Positions 1 to 8,114 of a stretch of DNA of 64,000 bases are shown here, one piece after another. Below the pieces are notes generated by a model, which saw only the letters and a program-made list of their open reading frames with translations, had not been told where the DNA came from and ran no database searches. Made by a program: the position numbers and the translations under genes. The DNA is from Intestinibacter bartlettii. GTDB taxonomy: Bacteria; Bacillota; Clostridia; Peptostreptococcales; Peptostreptococcaceae. The DNA lies in the NCBI RefSeq assembly GCF_018917435.1, contig NZ_JAHLOQ010000002.1:91876-155875 (forward strand), read 5' to 3'. Numbering within the stretch: position 1 is the first letter of the stretch; the number at the start of each line of letters is the position of its first letter.

Positions 1-672
1 AAGTGCAACTAAGTAAATTCTTTTATTTGTAAATATTGTTCTAAGTCTTACACCTGCCATCAACATCCCCGAAACTATCATACTAAGTGGTGCAATTAAT
101 TTTGAAACTGCTGCCACAGTATCTTTAGCTATGCCAGGTAATTTTATTCCAGTTATAAATAAAACAAATCCTATTAAAATAGCTATTGTATTTACATTTA
201 CGATTATCTTTCTTAAATCTGCTCCTTTTTCTTCACTTATCATCATTTTACAATGTGTCCATAAAAACACAAGCTGTACTGACATAAATCCACAGCAATA
301 TAATACCCATTCATCTCCTAAAATTCCTGCTACTATTGGTATAATTAAATTTCCTGCATTGCTATATATAATAGATGCTTTTTCAATAGAATTAAATTTA
401 AAAATTGTACCTAATATTTTTGTTAAAGCAAAGAATATTATATGTATGAAAATTGCTGCTACAACTGCTAAAATCAATCCATTTCTTGTTTCTGTTGTGT
501 AATCTACTTGAAATGAATTTATTATTGTGCATGGTATTACTAAATAAAGCACGATTACAGATATTGTTTTGCTGTCTTGTGATTTTAACAATCCTGATTT
601 TACTAAGATATATCCCATAAGTATCATCAAGAATAATTGTCCTATTTGCCCCATTAACAATAAACTAATCAA
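1..672 (-). CDS. AEC (auxin efflux carrier) family transporter, partial
   Basis: Hydrophobic membrane protein of the AEC/Mem_trans family, which exports or takes up small organic anions; the substrate cannot be told from sequence. The reading frame stays open to the window edge, so 224 N-terminal residues are visible and the C-terminus is missing. I place the start at a TTG codon (670-672) because AGGGAGGA lies 8 nt upstream; the first ATG is six codons further in and has no comparable site. The protein shows repeated membrane helices and the family-typical segment SNAGNLIIPIVAGILG, in which the N-x-G-N turn breaks a helix. It is separated by about 90 nt from the small membrane protein gene upstream and may be co-transcribed with it. 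Family assignment is firm, substrate unknown. Confidence 0.85.
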   Translation of the reverse strand, partial: MISLLLMGQIGQLFLMILMGYILVKSGLLKSQDSKTISVIVLYLVIPCTIINSFQVDYTTETRNGLILAVVAAIFIHIIFFALTKILGTIFKFNSIEKASIIYSNAGNLIIPIVAGILGDEWVLYCCGFMSVQLVFLWTHCKMMISEEKGADLRKIIVNVNTIAILIGFVLFITGIKLPGIAKDTVAAVSKLIAPLSMIVSGMLMAGVRLRTIFTNKRIYLVAL

Positions 673-761
673 ATCTCAATTCCTCCCTATATTATTTTCA
701 AAAACAAGTTTATGATAACATATTTTTATCCAAAATAATACAAGTATAGAATTGTTTTAGG

Positions 762-932
762 TTATCCACAGTTTGTTAGAATACCTGATGCTACTAAAAA
801 CCAAAATAAAACTATTAATACTGATAATACACCACATATTAAACTTAATAATTTTGATTTTATTAAAAATCCTATAATAACTCCTATGATAAGAATCAAA
901 GCTATTAAAAAAATTATTCCTGTAAAACTCAT
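762..932 (-). CDS. Small membrane protein, 56 aa, function unknown
   Basis: Short ORF of 56 residues beginning MSFTGIIFLIALILII and consisting of two hydrophobic stretches (about residues 4-23 and 30-50) joined by a KSK turn, so a two-helix membrane hairpin. Its ATG overlaps the stop codon of the preceding gene as ATGA (929-932), and GGGAG lies 8 nt upstream, which argues for translational coupling. An ATG six bases further upstream is possible but has only a 2-nt spacing to the same site. I do not recognise a family. The coupling to the gene at 929-1327 suggests that the two proteins act together at the membrane. Confidence 0.65.
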   Translation of the reverse strand: MSFTGIIFLIALILIIGVIIGFLIKSKLLSLICGVLSVLIVLFWFLVASGILTNCG

Positions 933-1327
933 CTCCATGTCTCCCTTATCTTAAATGTATATTCATTATTTTTATCTTTTTCAATTGATACTTCATATTT
1001 TTTATCTTTATTTAAATCTATAGTCATTTCTTGGCTCAAAAACTTTTTATCGTCTTTGTCTGTAATCAACATTTTAAATTTTGATTCATCTATCTCTAAA
1101 TATATTTCGTCCTTATTTTTTATCATGCTGTTATCTGCATTAATTACACCACCAGATTGTTTTTGTGTCTCATAACCTATACTTTTTATGTCTCCTCCCG
1201 TATTATTGATGGCGATTATATTGTATGATTGTTCAGTTCCAACTGGTCTCCCAAAATACCAAAGTGAAATACAGCCCATTACAATTACAACTAAAGCCGC
1301 TATTATTAAAGATTTATTTTTAAACAT
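929..1327 (-). CDS. Membrane-anchored hypothetical protein, 132 aa
   Basis: Unrecognised protein with one N-terminal membrane helix (about residues 5-22, LIIAALVVIVMGCISLWYF) and a soluble, lysine- and aspartate-rich remainder that should lie outside the cell. I chose the ATG at 1325-1327 because AGGAGG sits 7 nt upstream; an in-frame start seven codons earlier would place that site inside the gene. The helix contains VMGC, which resembles but does not match a lipobox well, so anchoring by the uncleaved helix is more likely. The gene overlaps the next one by 4 nt. No catalytic motif is visible; alternating strand-like segments in the C-terminal 100 residues suggest a small beta-rich domain. 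Confidence 0.7.
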   Translation of the reverse strand: MFKNKSLIIAALVVIVMGCISLWYFGRPVGTEQSYNIIAINNTGGDIKSIGYETQKQSGGVINADNSMIKNKDEIYLEIDESKFKMLITDKDDKKFLSQEMTIDLNKDKKYEVSIEKDKNNEYTFKIRETWR

Positions 1328-1633
1328 ATATACCCCTCCTAAAAACAAAGTTTTTATATTCCTTTATGATACTTAATAATCCCCTGTATCATTATTAACT
1401 AAATTATAGTCCCAGCTTTATTGTATGTCAATCTATTTTTATTGTTTTTCGATAAATTTATATTGAATATCACTAAGTACTCATTCTTTTAAAACTATTA
1501 TTACCTTCTATAATAAAGAAATTGTACTTATCTAAAAACCAGACAATCTATAATTTCCTTGCAATTAAAAAAAGAACTGTATAAACTTAAATGTTATACA
1601 GTTCCCTATTTATATCTTTAAATATTGTCTATC
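1328..1633. other. Intergenic region between asnA and the 132-aa protein gene
   Basis: About 305 bp of AT-rich sequence. The left two thirds would carry the promoter of the minus-strand gene ending at 1327's left side; the right end carries the asnA terminator at 1567-1604. I see no further gene or repeat in it. Confidence 0.5.
1567..1604 (-). terminator. Intrinsic terminator of asnA
   Basis: On the minus strand a 10-bp perfect stem (GAACTGTATA / TATACAGTTC) is followed by seven T residues. It lies 30 nt after the asnA stop codon. Confidence 0.85.
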
Positions 1634-2638
1634 TTATAATAATTCTATTCCTGCTTCACTACATTCTTCAATCATTTCTTGTGGCCAAATTCCAACTTGA
1701 ACTTCACCTATATGAGCTTTGTTTAAGAAGAACATACATATTCTAGATTGACCAATTCCTCCACCTATTGTGTAAGGTAATTTTCCAGCTAATAATGCTT
1801 TATGATAGTCAAGTTCTTTTCTATCTTCGCATCCAGCTGCTTTTAATTGTCTTTCTAAGGCATCTTCATCTACTCTAATTCCCATAGATGAAAGTTCTAT
1901 CGCTTGGTCTAAAACTGAGTTGTAGAATAATATATCTCCATTTAAATCCCAATCATCATAGTCTGGACTTCTTCCATCATGTTTTTTACCATTGCTTAAT
2001 GTTTTTCCTATTTGCATTAAAAATACTGCTTTCTTTTCTTTAACTATAGCATCTTCTCTTTCTTTTGGTGTTAAATCTGGATACATATCTAATAATTCTT
2101 GAGAAGTTATAAATGTGATTTCTTCTGGTAATTCACATCCTACTTCTGGATATAGTTCATGAACATGTTCTTCAGTTTCTTTAAATACTTCAAATAAATC
2201 TCTAACTACTTCTTTTAATGTATCCATAGTTCTGTCTTCTTTTGCTATTACAAGTTCCCAGTCCCATTGGTCTACATATAATGAGTGTAAGTTGTCTAGT
2301 TCTTCGTCTTTTCTGATTGCATTCATATCAGTATATAACCCTCTACCAACTGGAAAACCGTATTTTTTAAGCGCCATTCTCTTCCATTTTGCTAGTGAAT
2401 GTACTATTTCTGCATCTTTGTGAAGATATGGTACTTCAAAACTTACTGGTGTTTCTACACCGTTTAAGTTGTCGTTTGTACCTGTTTCAGGTAAAACGAA
2501 TAATGGTGATGATACTCTTGTTAGTTTTAACATTTCGCCTAATCTATTTTCAAAGAAATCCTTTAAATCTTTAATTGCTTGTTGAGTTTCTATTACACCT
2601 AAGCTGTTTTTATATTCTTTTGGTATTACTAAACACAT
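1634..2638 (-). CDS. asnA: Aspartate--ammonia ligase (asparagine synthetase A)
   Basis: Cytoplasmic enzyme that makes asparagine from aspartate, ammonia and ATP. It belongs to the class II aminoacyl-tRNA-synthetase-like fold. The 334-aa length is normal for the family (about 330 in E. coli). Family hallmarks are visible: the N-terminal segment with TGTNDNLNGVE and, near the C-terminus, GGGIGQSR (about residues 292-299), the class II motif-3-like ATP site. The ATG at 2636-2638 is preceded by AAGGGAG at 9 nt. The gene stands alone: an asparagine T-box leader (2742-3000) lies upstream and an intrinsic terminator downstream, so its expression should rise when tRNA-Asn is uncharged. A second, glutamine-dependent synthetase gene is at 49404-51242. 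Confidence 0.97.
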   Translation of the reverse strand: MCLVIPKEYKNSLGVIETQQAIKDLKDFFENRLGEMLKLTRVSSPLFVLPETGTNDNLNGVETPVSFEVPYLHKDAEIVHSLAKWKRMALKKYGFPVGRGLYTDMNAIRKDEELDNLHSLYVDQWDWELVIAKEDRTMDTLKEVVRDLFEVFKETEEHVHELYPEVGCELPEEITFITSQELLDMYPDLTPKEREDAIVKEKKAVFLMQIGKTLSNGKKHDGRSPDYDDWDLNGDILFYNSVLDQAIELSSMGIRVDEDALERQLKAAGCEDRKELDYHKALLAGKLPYTIGGGIGQSRICMFFLNKAHIGEVQVGIWPQEMIEECSEAGIELL

Positions 2639-2741
2639 AATCTTATACTCCCTTTTCTCTTAATTTTAAATATATTCTAATTTGTAGTTTTCAAAATCAT
2701 ATTTCAGATGATAACATTGGACTAATCCCCATTATCCCAAT

Positions 2742-2779
2742 AAAAAAAGCCCTTCATCCTATCTATAGGACGAAAGACT
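2742..2779 (-). terminator. Regulated terminator of the asnA T-box
   Basis: AGTCTTTCGTCCTA pairs with TAGGATGAAGGGCT (two G-T pairs) and is followed by TTTTTTT on the minus strand. It competes with the antiterminator at 2782-2799. Confidence 0.9.
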
Positions 2780-3000
2780 GTGCTTCCGCGGTACCACCTA
2801 AATTAACTAATGTTCACCTCAATTAACGTACTATTATACGTCACCAATTGTAACGGTTTGGTTCCGACTAAGTCTACTCTCAATATGATTTCGGTTAGTA
2901 GCTCCGAGATGTTCTTCATTATAAACTTTGTACTGGACTCACACCATAACCAGCTCGCTCTAACTCAGTATATATAACTACTCTTCTCTTCATTGCCTTT
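2742..3000 (-). promoter_or_regulatory. T-box riboswitch, asparagine-specific, controlling asnA
   Basis: The minus strand shows the ordered elements of a T-box leader: a stem I region starting near 3000 (GAAGAGAAGAGTAG), the specifier-side sequence GAAGAACATCTCGG, the conserved antiterminator sequence AGGTGGTACCGCGGAAGC (2782-2799), and a terminator hairpin ending in seven T residues (2742-2779). The specifier codon reads AAC at 2911-2913, in the usual place and followed by A, which means asparagine and matches the downstream asnA. Known mechanism: uncharged tRNA-Asn pairs with the specifier and the antiterminator bulge and prevents termination. Confidence 0.95.
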
Positions 3001-3028
3001 TGAATTATTTTCCAATTTTCATAATATA

Positions 3029-3057
3029 AATTTACATCAATATATCTTTATTGTCAA
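3029..3057 (-). promoter_or_regulatory. Probable promoter of the T-box-asnA unit
   Basis: A perfect -35 TTGACA (3052-3057) is followed at 17 nt by TAAATT, a weak -10 with four of six matches. Its position about 30 nt before the start of the T-box structure fits. Confidence 0.5.
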
Positions 3058-3200
3058 TAAATATTTTTAATATTTTATCCATTATTTTAAATTTATATAC
3101 AAATAATATTTATTATTTGTATTTTTATTTTATGAAAAATCTTACCCTTTGGTTACAAAAAATATAATTTTTAGTCATAATTTTTAATATCATTAACACA

Positions 3201-3228
3201 AAAGAGGGGGCTTCGCTCCCCCCTCTTT
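3201..3228 (-). terminator. GC-rich hairpin downstream of adhE
   Basis: AAAGAGGGGG pairs with CCCCCTCTTT around a short loop; it is by far the most GC-rich stretch in an AT-rich gap. It lies about 260 nt after the adhE stop and is followed on the minus strand by TTTTGTG rather than a long T-tract, so it may be a terminator or an mRNA-end stabiliser. The stretch 3240-3490 between it and adhE holds only T-rich sequence with no gene that I can see. Confidence 0.6.
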
Positions 3229-3490
3229 CGGTATATAAATCTGTTTTTTAATACATGGTATTTTTAAACTTTTTTTAAATTAAACTATTTTTTCTAAACT
3301 AAACTATTTTTATGGTTTTTATCTTTTTTGTTTCTATTTTTATATATTGTTATGAATTTTATGATTTTATCTATTTTTGTTGTATGTGTTTTTATTTCCG
3401 ATATAGTTCTTTTGTACCCCCCAGATAATCCAGAACTAATACCTATTCTTGCCTTTTGTTTTTTATATTACTTTTATTTATAAATTTGTT

Positions 3491-6214
3491 CTATCTAACT
3501 CCTGCTTTAACTTTTTCAGCTTTAGCTTTTATTTTTTCTTTTATTTCTGATTTATGTTCAACTTCTACTACTTTTGGTTCTTCCCCTTTTTGAACTTCAG
3601 TAGCATTCATCGCATCATATTCAGCATCTCCATAGTAAGCTCTTAAGTACATTTCTCTTATTTCTGAGAATAATGGATATCTTGGGTTGGCACCAGTACA
3701 TTGATCGTCAAATGCCGCCTCAACCATTTCGTCTAATGTATCTAAGAATGCTTGCTCATCTACACCAAATTCTCTTATTGTATTTGGTATTCCTACTGCT
3801 TCTTTTAATTCATTGATTTTTTGTTGTAATTGTTCAAATTTTTCTTCGTCTGTTCCTGTGCATCCAACAAATGTAGCTACTTCAGCATATCTAGCTAACA
3901 TATTTGGATAAGCGTATTGTGGGAAAGTACCCATTTTTCTTGGAGCAGAGTTTACATTGAACTCTAATACTTTGTTTATTAATAGTGCATTTGCAACACC
4001 ATGTGGTATGTGATGGTAAGCACCTAATTTATGAGCTAATGAGTGGCAAACACCTAAGAATGCATTTGCAAACGCCATACCAGCCATTGTTGATGCATGA
4101 GCCATTTTTTCTCTAGCTATTGGGTCTTTTGCTCCATTTTTATAAGCTCTTGGTAAATATTCAAATATTGATTTAGTTGCTTGTAATGCTAAACCATCAG
4201 TAAACTCAGTTTGTAACATTGCAGCATATGCTTCTAATGCATGTGTTAGAGCATCTATTCCTGATGCTGATGTTAAGCTTTTTGGTTGGTGCATCATCAT
4301 GTCAGCATCAACTATTGCTATTGTTGGCATTAGTTCGTAGTCTGCAAGTGGATATTTTTGTCCAGTTTTTTCGTCAGTTATAACAGCGAATGGTGTTACT
4401 TCTGAACCTGTTCCTGAAGAAGTTGGTATTGCTACGAATTTAGCTTTTTTACCCATTTGTGGGAATTGATAAACTCTTTTTCTTATATCCATAAATCTCA
4501 TTGCTAAATCTAAGAAGTTGCATTCTGGATGTTCATACATAACCCACATGATTTTAGCAGCATCCATTGCTGAACCTCCACCAACTGCTATTACTACATC
4601 TGGATTAAATAATCTCATTTGTTCTGCACCTTTTTTAGCGCATGCAAGTGTTGGATCTGGTTCAACTTCAGCAAATGTAGCATGTTGTATTCCCATAGCA
4701 TCAAGTTGATCTGTTACTGGTTTAGTGTATCCATTTTCATATAAGAATGAGTCAGTTACTATAAATGCTTTTTTGAAGTCATAGTATTCTGGTCCTAATT
4801 CTTTGATTGCTACCCCTAAGCAACCTTTTTTGATAAATGTTTTAGCAGGTGTTCTAAACCAAAGCATGTTTTCCCTTCTTTCTGCTACAGTTTTTATGTT
4901 TATTAATTGAAGTGGTCCAACTTGTCCTGAGAATGAGTTATTACCCCAAGAACCACAACCTAATGTTAATGATGGTGATAATTTAAAGTTGTATATGTCC
5001 CCTATACCACCTTGAGCTGATGGTGTATTAACTAATATTCTACAAGCTTTCATTCTGCTTTCAAATTCTGCTAATTTTTCTTGGTTATTTACTACATCTA
5101 TATATACACCTGCAGTATGTCCTATTCCTCCACCTTGTACTAAAGCATCTGCTTTATCTACTGCATCATCAAAATCTTCTGCTTTATACATTGATAATAA
5201 TGGGAATAGTTTTTCGTGAGCTAGTGGTTCAGATATATCTGTTGAAGTAGCTTCACCTATTATTAATTTTGTATCAGCTGGTACTTCAAATCCTGCTTCT
5301 TGAGCTATTTCTATAGCTGGTCTACCAACTAATTTAGCGTTCATTGAGCCATTTGCTCCAAGAACTATTTTCTTTAATTTTACTAATTCTTCCCCTTCAG
5401 CTATATAAGCTTTTCTTGCTCTGAATTCTTTTTTAACTTCTTCATATATAGAAGCATCTACTATTACTGATTGTTCAGAAGCACATATTGTTCCGTTGTC
5501 GAAAGTTTTTGAGTGTATTACTGAAGATACAGCAACTTTTATATCGCAAGATTCATCAAATATTATTGGAGTGTTTCCTGATCCAACTCCTAATGCAGGT
5601 TTTCCTGAAGAATAAGCTGCTTTAACCATTCCTGGTCCACCAGTTGCTAATACTGTGTCACATTCTCTCATTACTTCACCTGATAATTCAACAGATGGTT
5701 CATCTATCCAGCCTATGATTCCTTCTGGAGCTCCAGCTTTAACTGCTGCCTCTAAGCATAGTTTTGCTGCTGCTATTGTAGATTTTTTAGCTCTTGGATG
5801 TGGTGAAAACACGATTCCATTTCTAGATTTTAATGCTATTAAACATTTAAATATAGCAGTTGAAGTTGGGTTTGTTGTTGGTATTATACCAGCTAAAACT
5901 CCTATTGGTTCTGCTATTTTTGTTATTCCGAACGCATCATCTTTTTCTATAACTCCGCAAGTTTTAACATCTTTGTATGCATTATATATATATTCTGATG
6001 CATAGTGATTTTTTATTACTTTATCTTCTGCTACCCCTATTCCAGTTTCTTCTACAGCCATTTTTGCAAGTGGTATTCTCGCTTGATTTGCTGCCATTGA
6101 CACTTGGAAGAAGATTTCATCTACTTGCTCTTGAGTGAATTTTGCAAATTCTGCTTGTGCTGCTCTTACTTGAGCCATCTTCCTTTGTAAAGTTTCTACA
6201 CTGTTTACTATCAT
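3491..6214 (-). CDS. adhE: Bifunctional aldehyde/alcohol dehydrogenase AdhE
   Basis: Converts acetyl-CoA through acetaldehyde to ethanol using NADH and forms cytoplasmic spirosome filaments in known members. The N-terminal half (about residues 1-440) is a CoA-acylating aldehyde dehydrogenase with the catalytic cysteine in NGTICASEQ (Cys244). The C-terminal half (about 450-870) is an iron-dependent alcohol dehydrogenase with the cofactor motif GGGSAMDAAK and metal-binding histidines in the HSLAHKLGAYHH region. At 907 aa it is slightly longer than E. coli AdhE (891) because of a Lys/Glu-rich tail of about 30 residues (KSEIKEKIKAKAEKVKAG). The gene is monocistronic, with a strong promoter at 6410-6438 and a leader of about 190 nt containing inverted repeats. 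It is the main fermentative ethanol gene of the window. Confidence 0.98.
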   Translation of the reverse strand: MIVNSVETLQRKMAQVRAAQAEFAKFTQEQVDEIFFQVSMAANQARIPLAKMAVEETGIGVAEDKVIKNHYASEYIYNAYKDVKTCGVIEKDDAFGITKIAEPIGVLAGIIPTTNPTSTAIFKCLIALKSRNGIVFSPHPRAKKSTIAAAKLCLEAAVKAGAPEGIIGWIDEPSVELSGEVMRECDTVLATGGPGMVKAAYSSGKPALGVGSGNTPIIFDESCDIKVAVSSVIHSKTFDNGTICASEQSVIVDASIYEEVKKEFRARKAYIAEGEELVKLKKIVLGANGSMNAKLVGRPAIEIAQEAGFEVPADTKLIIGEATSTDISEPLAHEKLFPLLSMYKAEDFDDAVDKADALVQGGGIGHTAGVYIDVVNNQEKLAEFESRMKACRILVNTPSAQGGIGDIYNFKLSPSLTLGCGSWGNNSFSGQVGPLQLINIKTVAERRENMLWFRTPAKTFIKKGCLGVAIKELGPEYYDFKKAFIVTDSFLYENGYTKPVTDQLDAMGIQHATFAEVEPDPTLACAKKGAEQMRLFNPDVVIAVGGGSAMDAAKIMWVMYEHPECNFLDLAMRFMDIRKRVYQFPQMGKKAKFVAIPTSSGTGSEVTPFAVITDEKTGQKYPLADYELMPTIAIVDADMMMHQPKSLTSASGIDALTHALEAYAAMLQTEFTDGLALQATKSIFEYLPRAYKNGAKDPIAREKMAHASTMAGMAFANAFLGVCHSLAHKLGAYHHIPHGVANALLINKVLEFNVNSAPRKMGTFPQYAYPNMLARYAEVATFVGCTGTDEEKFEQLQQKINELKEAVGIPNTIREFGVDEQAFLDTLDEMVEAAFDDQCTGANPRYPLFSEIREMYLRAYYGDAEYDAMNATEVQKGEEPKVVEVEHKSEIKEKIKAKAEKVKAGVR

Positions 6215-6278
6215 TCCCTATATCCCCCTCGATATTTTGTACTCGGTATTATTTTGTAGTTATTATTTAAAGTGATTT

Positions 6279-6344
6279 ATTAGATAGTTATTATCTAATG
6301 TAAATTTATTTATCAGATTTATGCCCCATTAGATTTATAAATCT
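6279..6344 (-). promoter_or_regulatory. Palindromes in the adhE leader
   Basis: Two perfect inverted repeats lie between the promoter and adhE: ATTAGATA-5 nt-TATCTAAT (6279-6299) and the 14-bp palindrome AGATTTATAAATCT (6331-6344), the latter also able to pair with CAGATTTA at 6314-6321. They could be repressor operators or RNA hairpins in the leader. They do not match the Rex consensus TTGTTAANNNNTTAACAA that I would expect for adhE. Confidence 0.45.
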
Positions 6345-6409
6345 GTCTGTTACTGTCTAATATTATATCAATAAACTTATTTTTCTTATCTGTTGTTTGA
6401 CATATTTAT

Positions 6410-6438
6410 ATCATAAACCATTTGGATTATATTGTCAA
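6410..6438 (-). promoter_or_regulatory. Sigma-A-type promoter of adhE
   Basis: On the minus strand a perfect -35 TTGACA (6433-6438), a 17-nt spacer and -10 TATGAT (6410-6415). Transcription would start near 6403 and give an untranslated leader of about 190 nt. The rest of the 510-bp gap (6439-6660) is T-rich with no gene visible. Confidence 0.75.
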
Positions 6439-6660
6439 TAAGTTTGTTATTTTTTTATCATAAATTTCCATTTATTTTTTTATTTTTCTATAAAAGCATT
6501 GATTTTACACTGTTTTTAATTCTATATAAACTTATATTTTTACCAAAAATCTATAAATTTTAATATATTTTTTTAGATTTCTTGATTTAAAACCGTTTTC
6601 CTTGCTTTTTAGATGTTATTTTTTTATCAATTCAGTTTTCTAATTGTTCTCTTCATAATT

Positions 6661-6694
6661 TATAAAATCCCCTACTAAATGTAGAGGATTTTAT
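6661..6694 (-). terminator. Hairpin terminating the abg-type operon
   Basis: TATAAAATCCNCTAC pairs with GTAGNGGATTTTATA around a 5-nt loop, about 30 nt after the stop of the gene at 6725. The T-tract is poor (TTTTATAAATT). Confidence 0.65.
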
Positions 6695-6724
6695 AAATAA
6701 ATATTACTTTTATATTATTTTAAG

Positions 6725-8059
6725 TTAATCTATATAATTAAATTCATGAGTTGCTACATAATCTTCTAAGAACTTTAAGTACTCTTCTTTTGTAAAGAAA
6801 GGTTTAAATTCTTTTATTACATCTTTAGCTTGTTTTGCATCATCATAAAGAAGATCTATTAAGCTAAGTGCTAACATTTTTGCTGGAAGGATATAAGCCT
6901 TCTCTTCATCTCTCATTTTATAATCTTCTGTATGTAAGCCTCCAGTTATACCATTTGACCAAATATGTAAACATGGCATAATTTGTGATATATCTCCTAA
7001 GTCAGTTGAACCAGCTGTTTTATACTCCATTATAAAGTTATCATCTGTTAAATTAAGATATTCCATCATATTTTCTTTATAAATATCGCCAAGGTTTCTA
7101 TCTCCCTTCATAGGTAAATATCCTATAGAATCTTTTATTTCTACTTTTCCACCTAAAGCTAATGCTGCTGCTTGAAGAGCACGATTTACTTTTTTGTTAG
7201 CATCTATCATTGCATCGATACTAAATGCACGAACCATAATTTCCATAGTAACTTTTGAAGGTACTACGTTAACTAAATCTCCCCCATTGCTTATTACCAT
7301 ACTTACTCTTACTTTGTCTTCATCTTTGAATGTTTCCCTTTGAGCATTGATATTATTCATTGCAAGTTCTGCCATATTTAATGCATTTATACCTTCATGT
7401 GGTGCAAATCCAGCATGTGAAGATTTTCCGATAAATGTAACCATTTTTGTCATAAATCCGTTCGTATCAGTATTGATTATACATTCTTTGCCTTCTTCTA
7501 AACCTATCATATGGCATTGTAAAATTATATCAGTATCGTCAAAACCATTTCTGTATAAATACTCTTGTTTTCCACCGATATATTTAATTTTATTTTCTTT
7601 TTGTAATTGAGCTCTATATTCATAGTCAACACATTCTTCTGCTGGTATTGCTATAAATTCCATAGAACCATCTAGATGTTTAAATACCCCTGATTTTAAT
7701 ATACCAAATGCAGCCCCTATCATATTTGCAATTTGAACGTTATGTCCACAAGCATGTATATTGCCAAGTTCATTTGCGTCTTTATGATCTGCACAAATAA
7801 CAGAATCTAGTTCCCCTATAATAGCAACTCTTGGTCCTTGTTTTTCTTCATTTGCAACAATCTTGCACCCTGTATATGCTATTTCTGTTTCTAATCTACC
7901 TTCTAAGTTTTCCATTGCTTTTTTTACGATTTCTGTAGATTTGAATTCTTTATATCCTAGTTCTGGATTTTTGTATATTTCATTCCCGATGCGTATAATT
8001 TCATCTCTATTTTCATCTATTGTCTTAATACATAATTCTTTTAATTCCCTTTTGTTCAT
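6725..8059 (-). CDS. M20 family amidohydrolase, AbgB-like
   Basis: Metal-dependent amidohydrolase of the M20D/AbgB group, which cleaves N-acyl amino acids such as p-aminobenzoyl-glutamate. Visible metal-site motifs are GELDS (about residue 82), HACGHN (102-107), AEEC (about 138) and GSTDLGD towards the C-terminus. The 444-aa length fits AbgB (about 480) and related aminoacylases. It is the last gene of a three-gene minus-strand operon after an AbgT-type transporter and a second M20 peptidase. E. coli uses an AbgA/AbgB heterodimer; here no close AbgA partner is present. The substrate is inferred from context and could equally be another N-acyl or peptide compound. AGGGAGAAAAGTC precedes the ATG. 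Confidence 0.85.
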   Translation of the reverse strand: MNKRELKELCIKTIDENRDEIIRIGNEIYKNPELGYKEFKSTEIVKKAMENLEGRLETEIAYTGCKIVANEEKQGPRVAIIGELDSVICADHKDANELGNIHACGHNVQIANMIGAAFGILKSGVFKHLDGSMEFIAIPAEECVDYEYRAQLQKENKIKYIGGKQEYLYRNGFDDTDIILQCHMIGLEEGKECIINTDTNGFMTKMVTFIGKSSHAGFAPHEGINALNMAELAMNNINAQRETFKDEDKVRVSMVISNGGDLVNVVPSKVTMEIMVRAFSIDAMIDANKKVNRALQAAALALGGKVEIKDSIGYLPMKGDRNLGDIYKENMMEYLNLTDDNFIMEYKTAGSTDLGDISQIMPCLHIWSNGITGGLHTEDYKMRDEEKAYILPAKMLALSLIDLLYDDAKQAKDVIKEFKPFFTKEEYLKFLEDYVATHEFNYID

Positions 8060-8114
8060 GACTTTTCTCCCTATAATATTTTCTGTTTCATATTTTTATT
8101 TAATTATATATACT

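Noticed and set aside
131..502. Plus-strand open frame of 123 codons
   Set aside because: It is the shadow of the AEC transporter on the other strand; the minus-strand frame has a ribosome site, family motifs and continues to the window edge.
3240..3490. Hidden small gene or RNA after adhE
   Set aside because: Only T-rich low-complexity sequence; no start codon with a ribosome site, and no stable stem apart from 3201-3228.
6360..6440. Possible Rex operator near the adhE promoter
   Set aside because: TTGTTTGACATA and nearby sequences lack the paired TTGTTAA/TTAACAA arms, so I did not call it.
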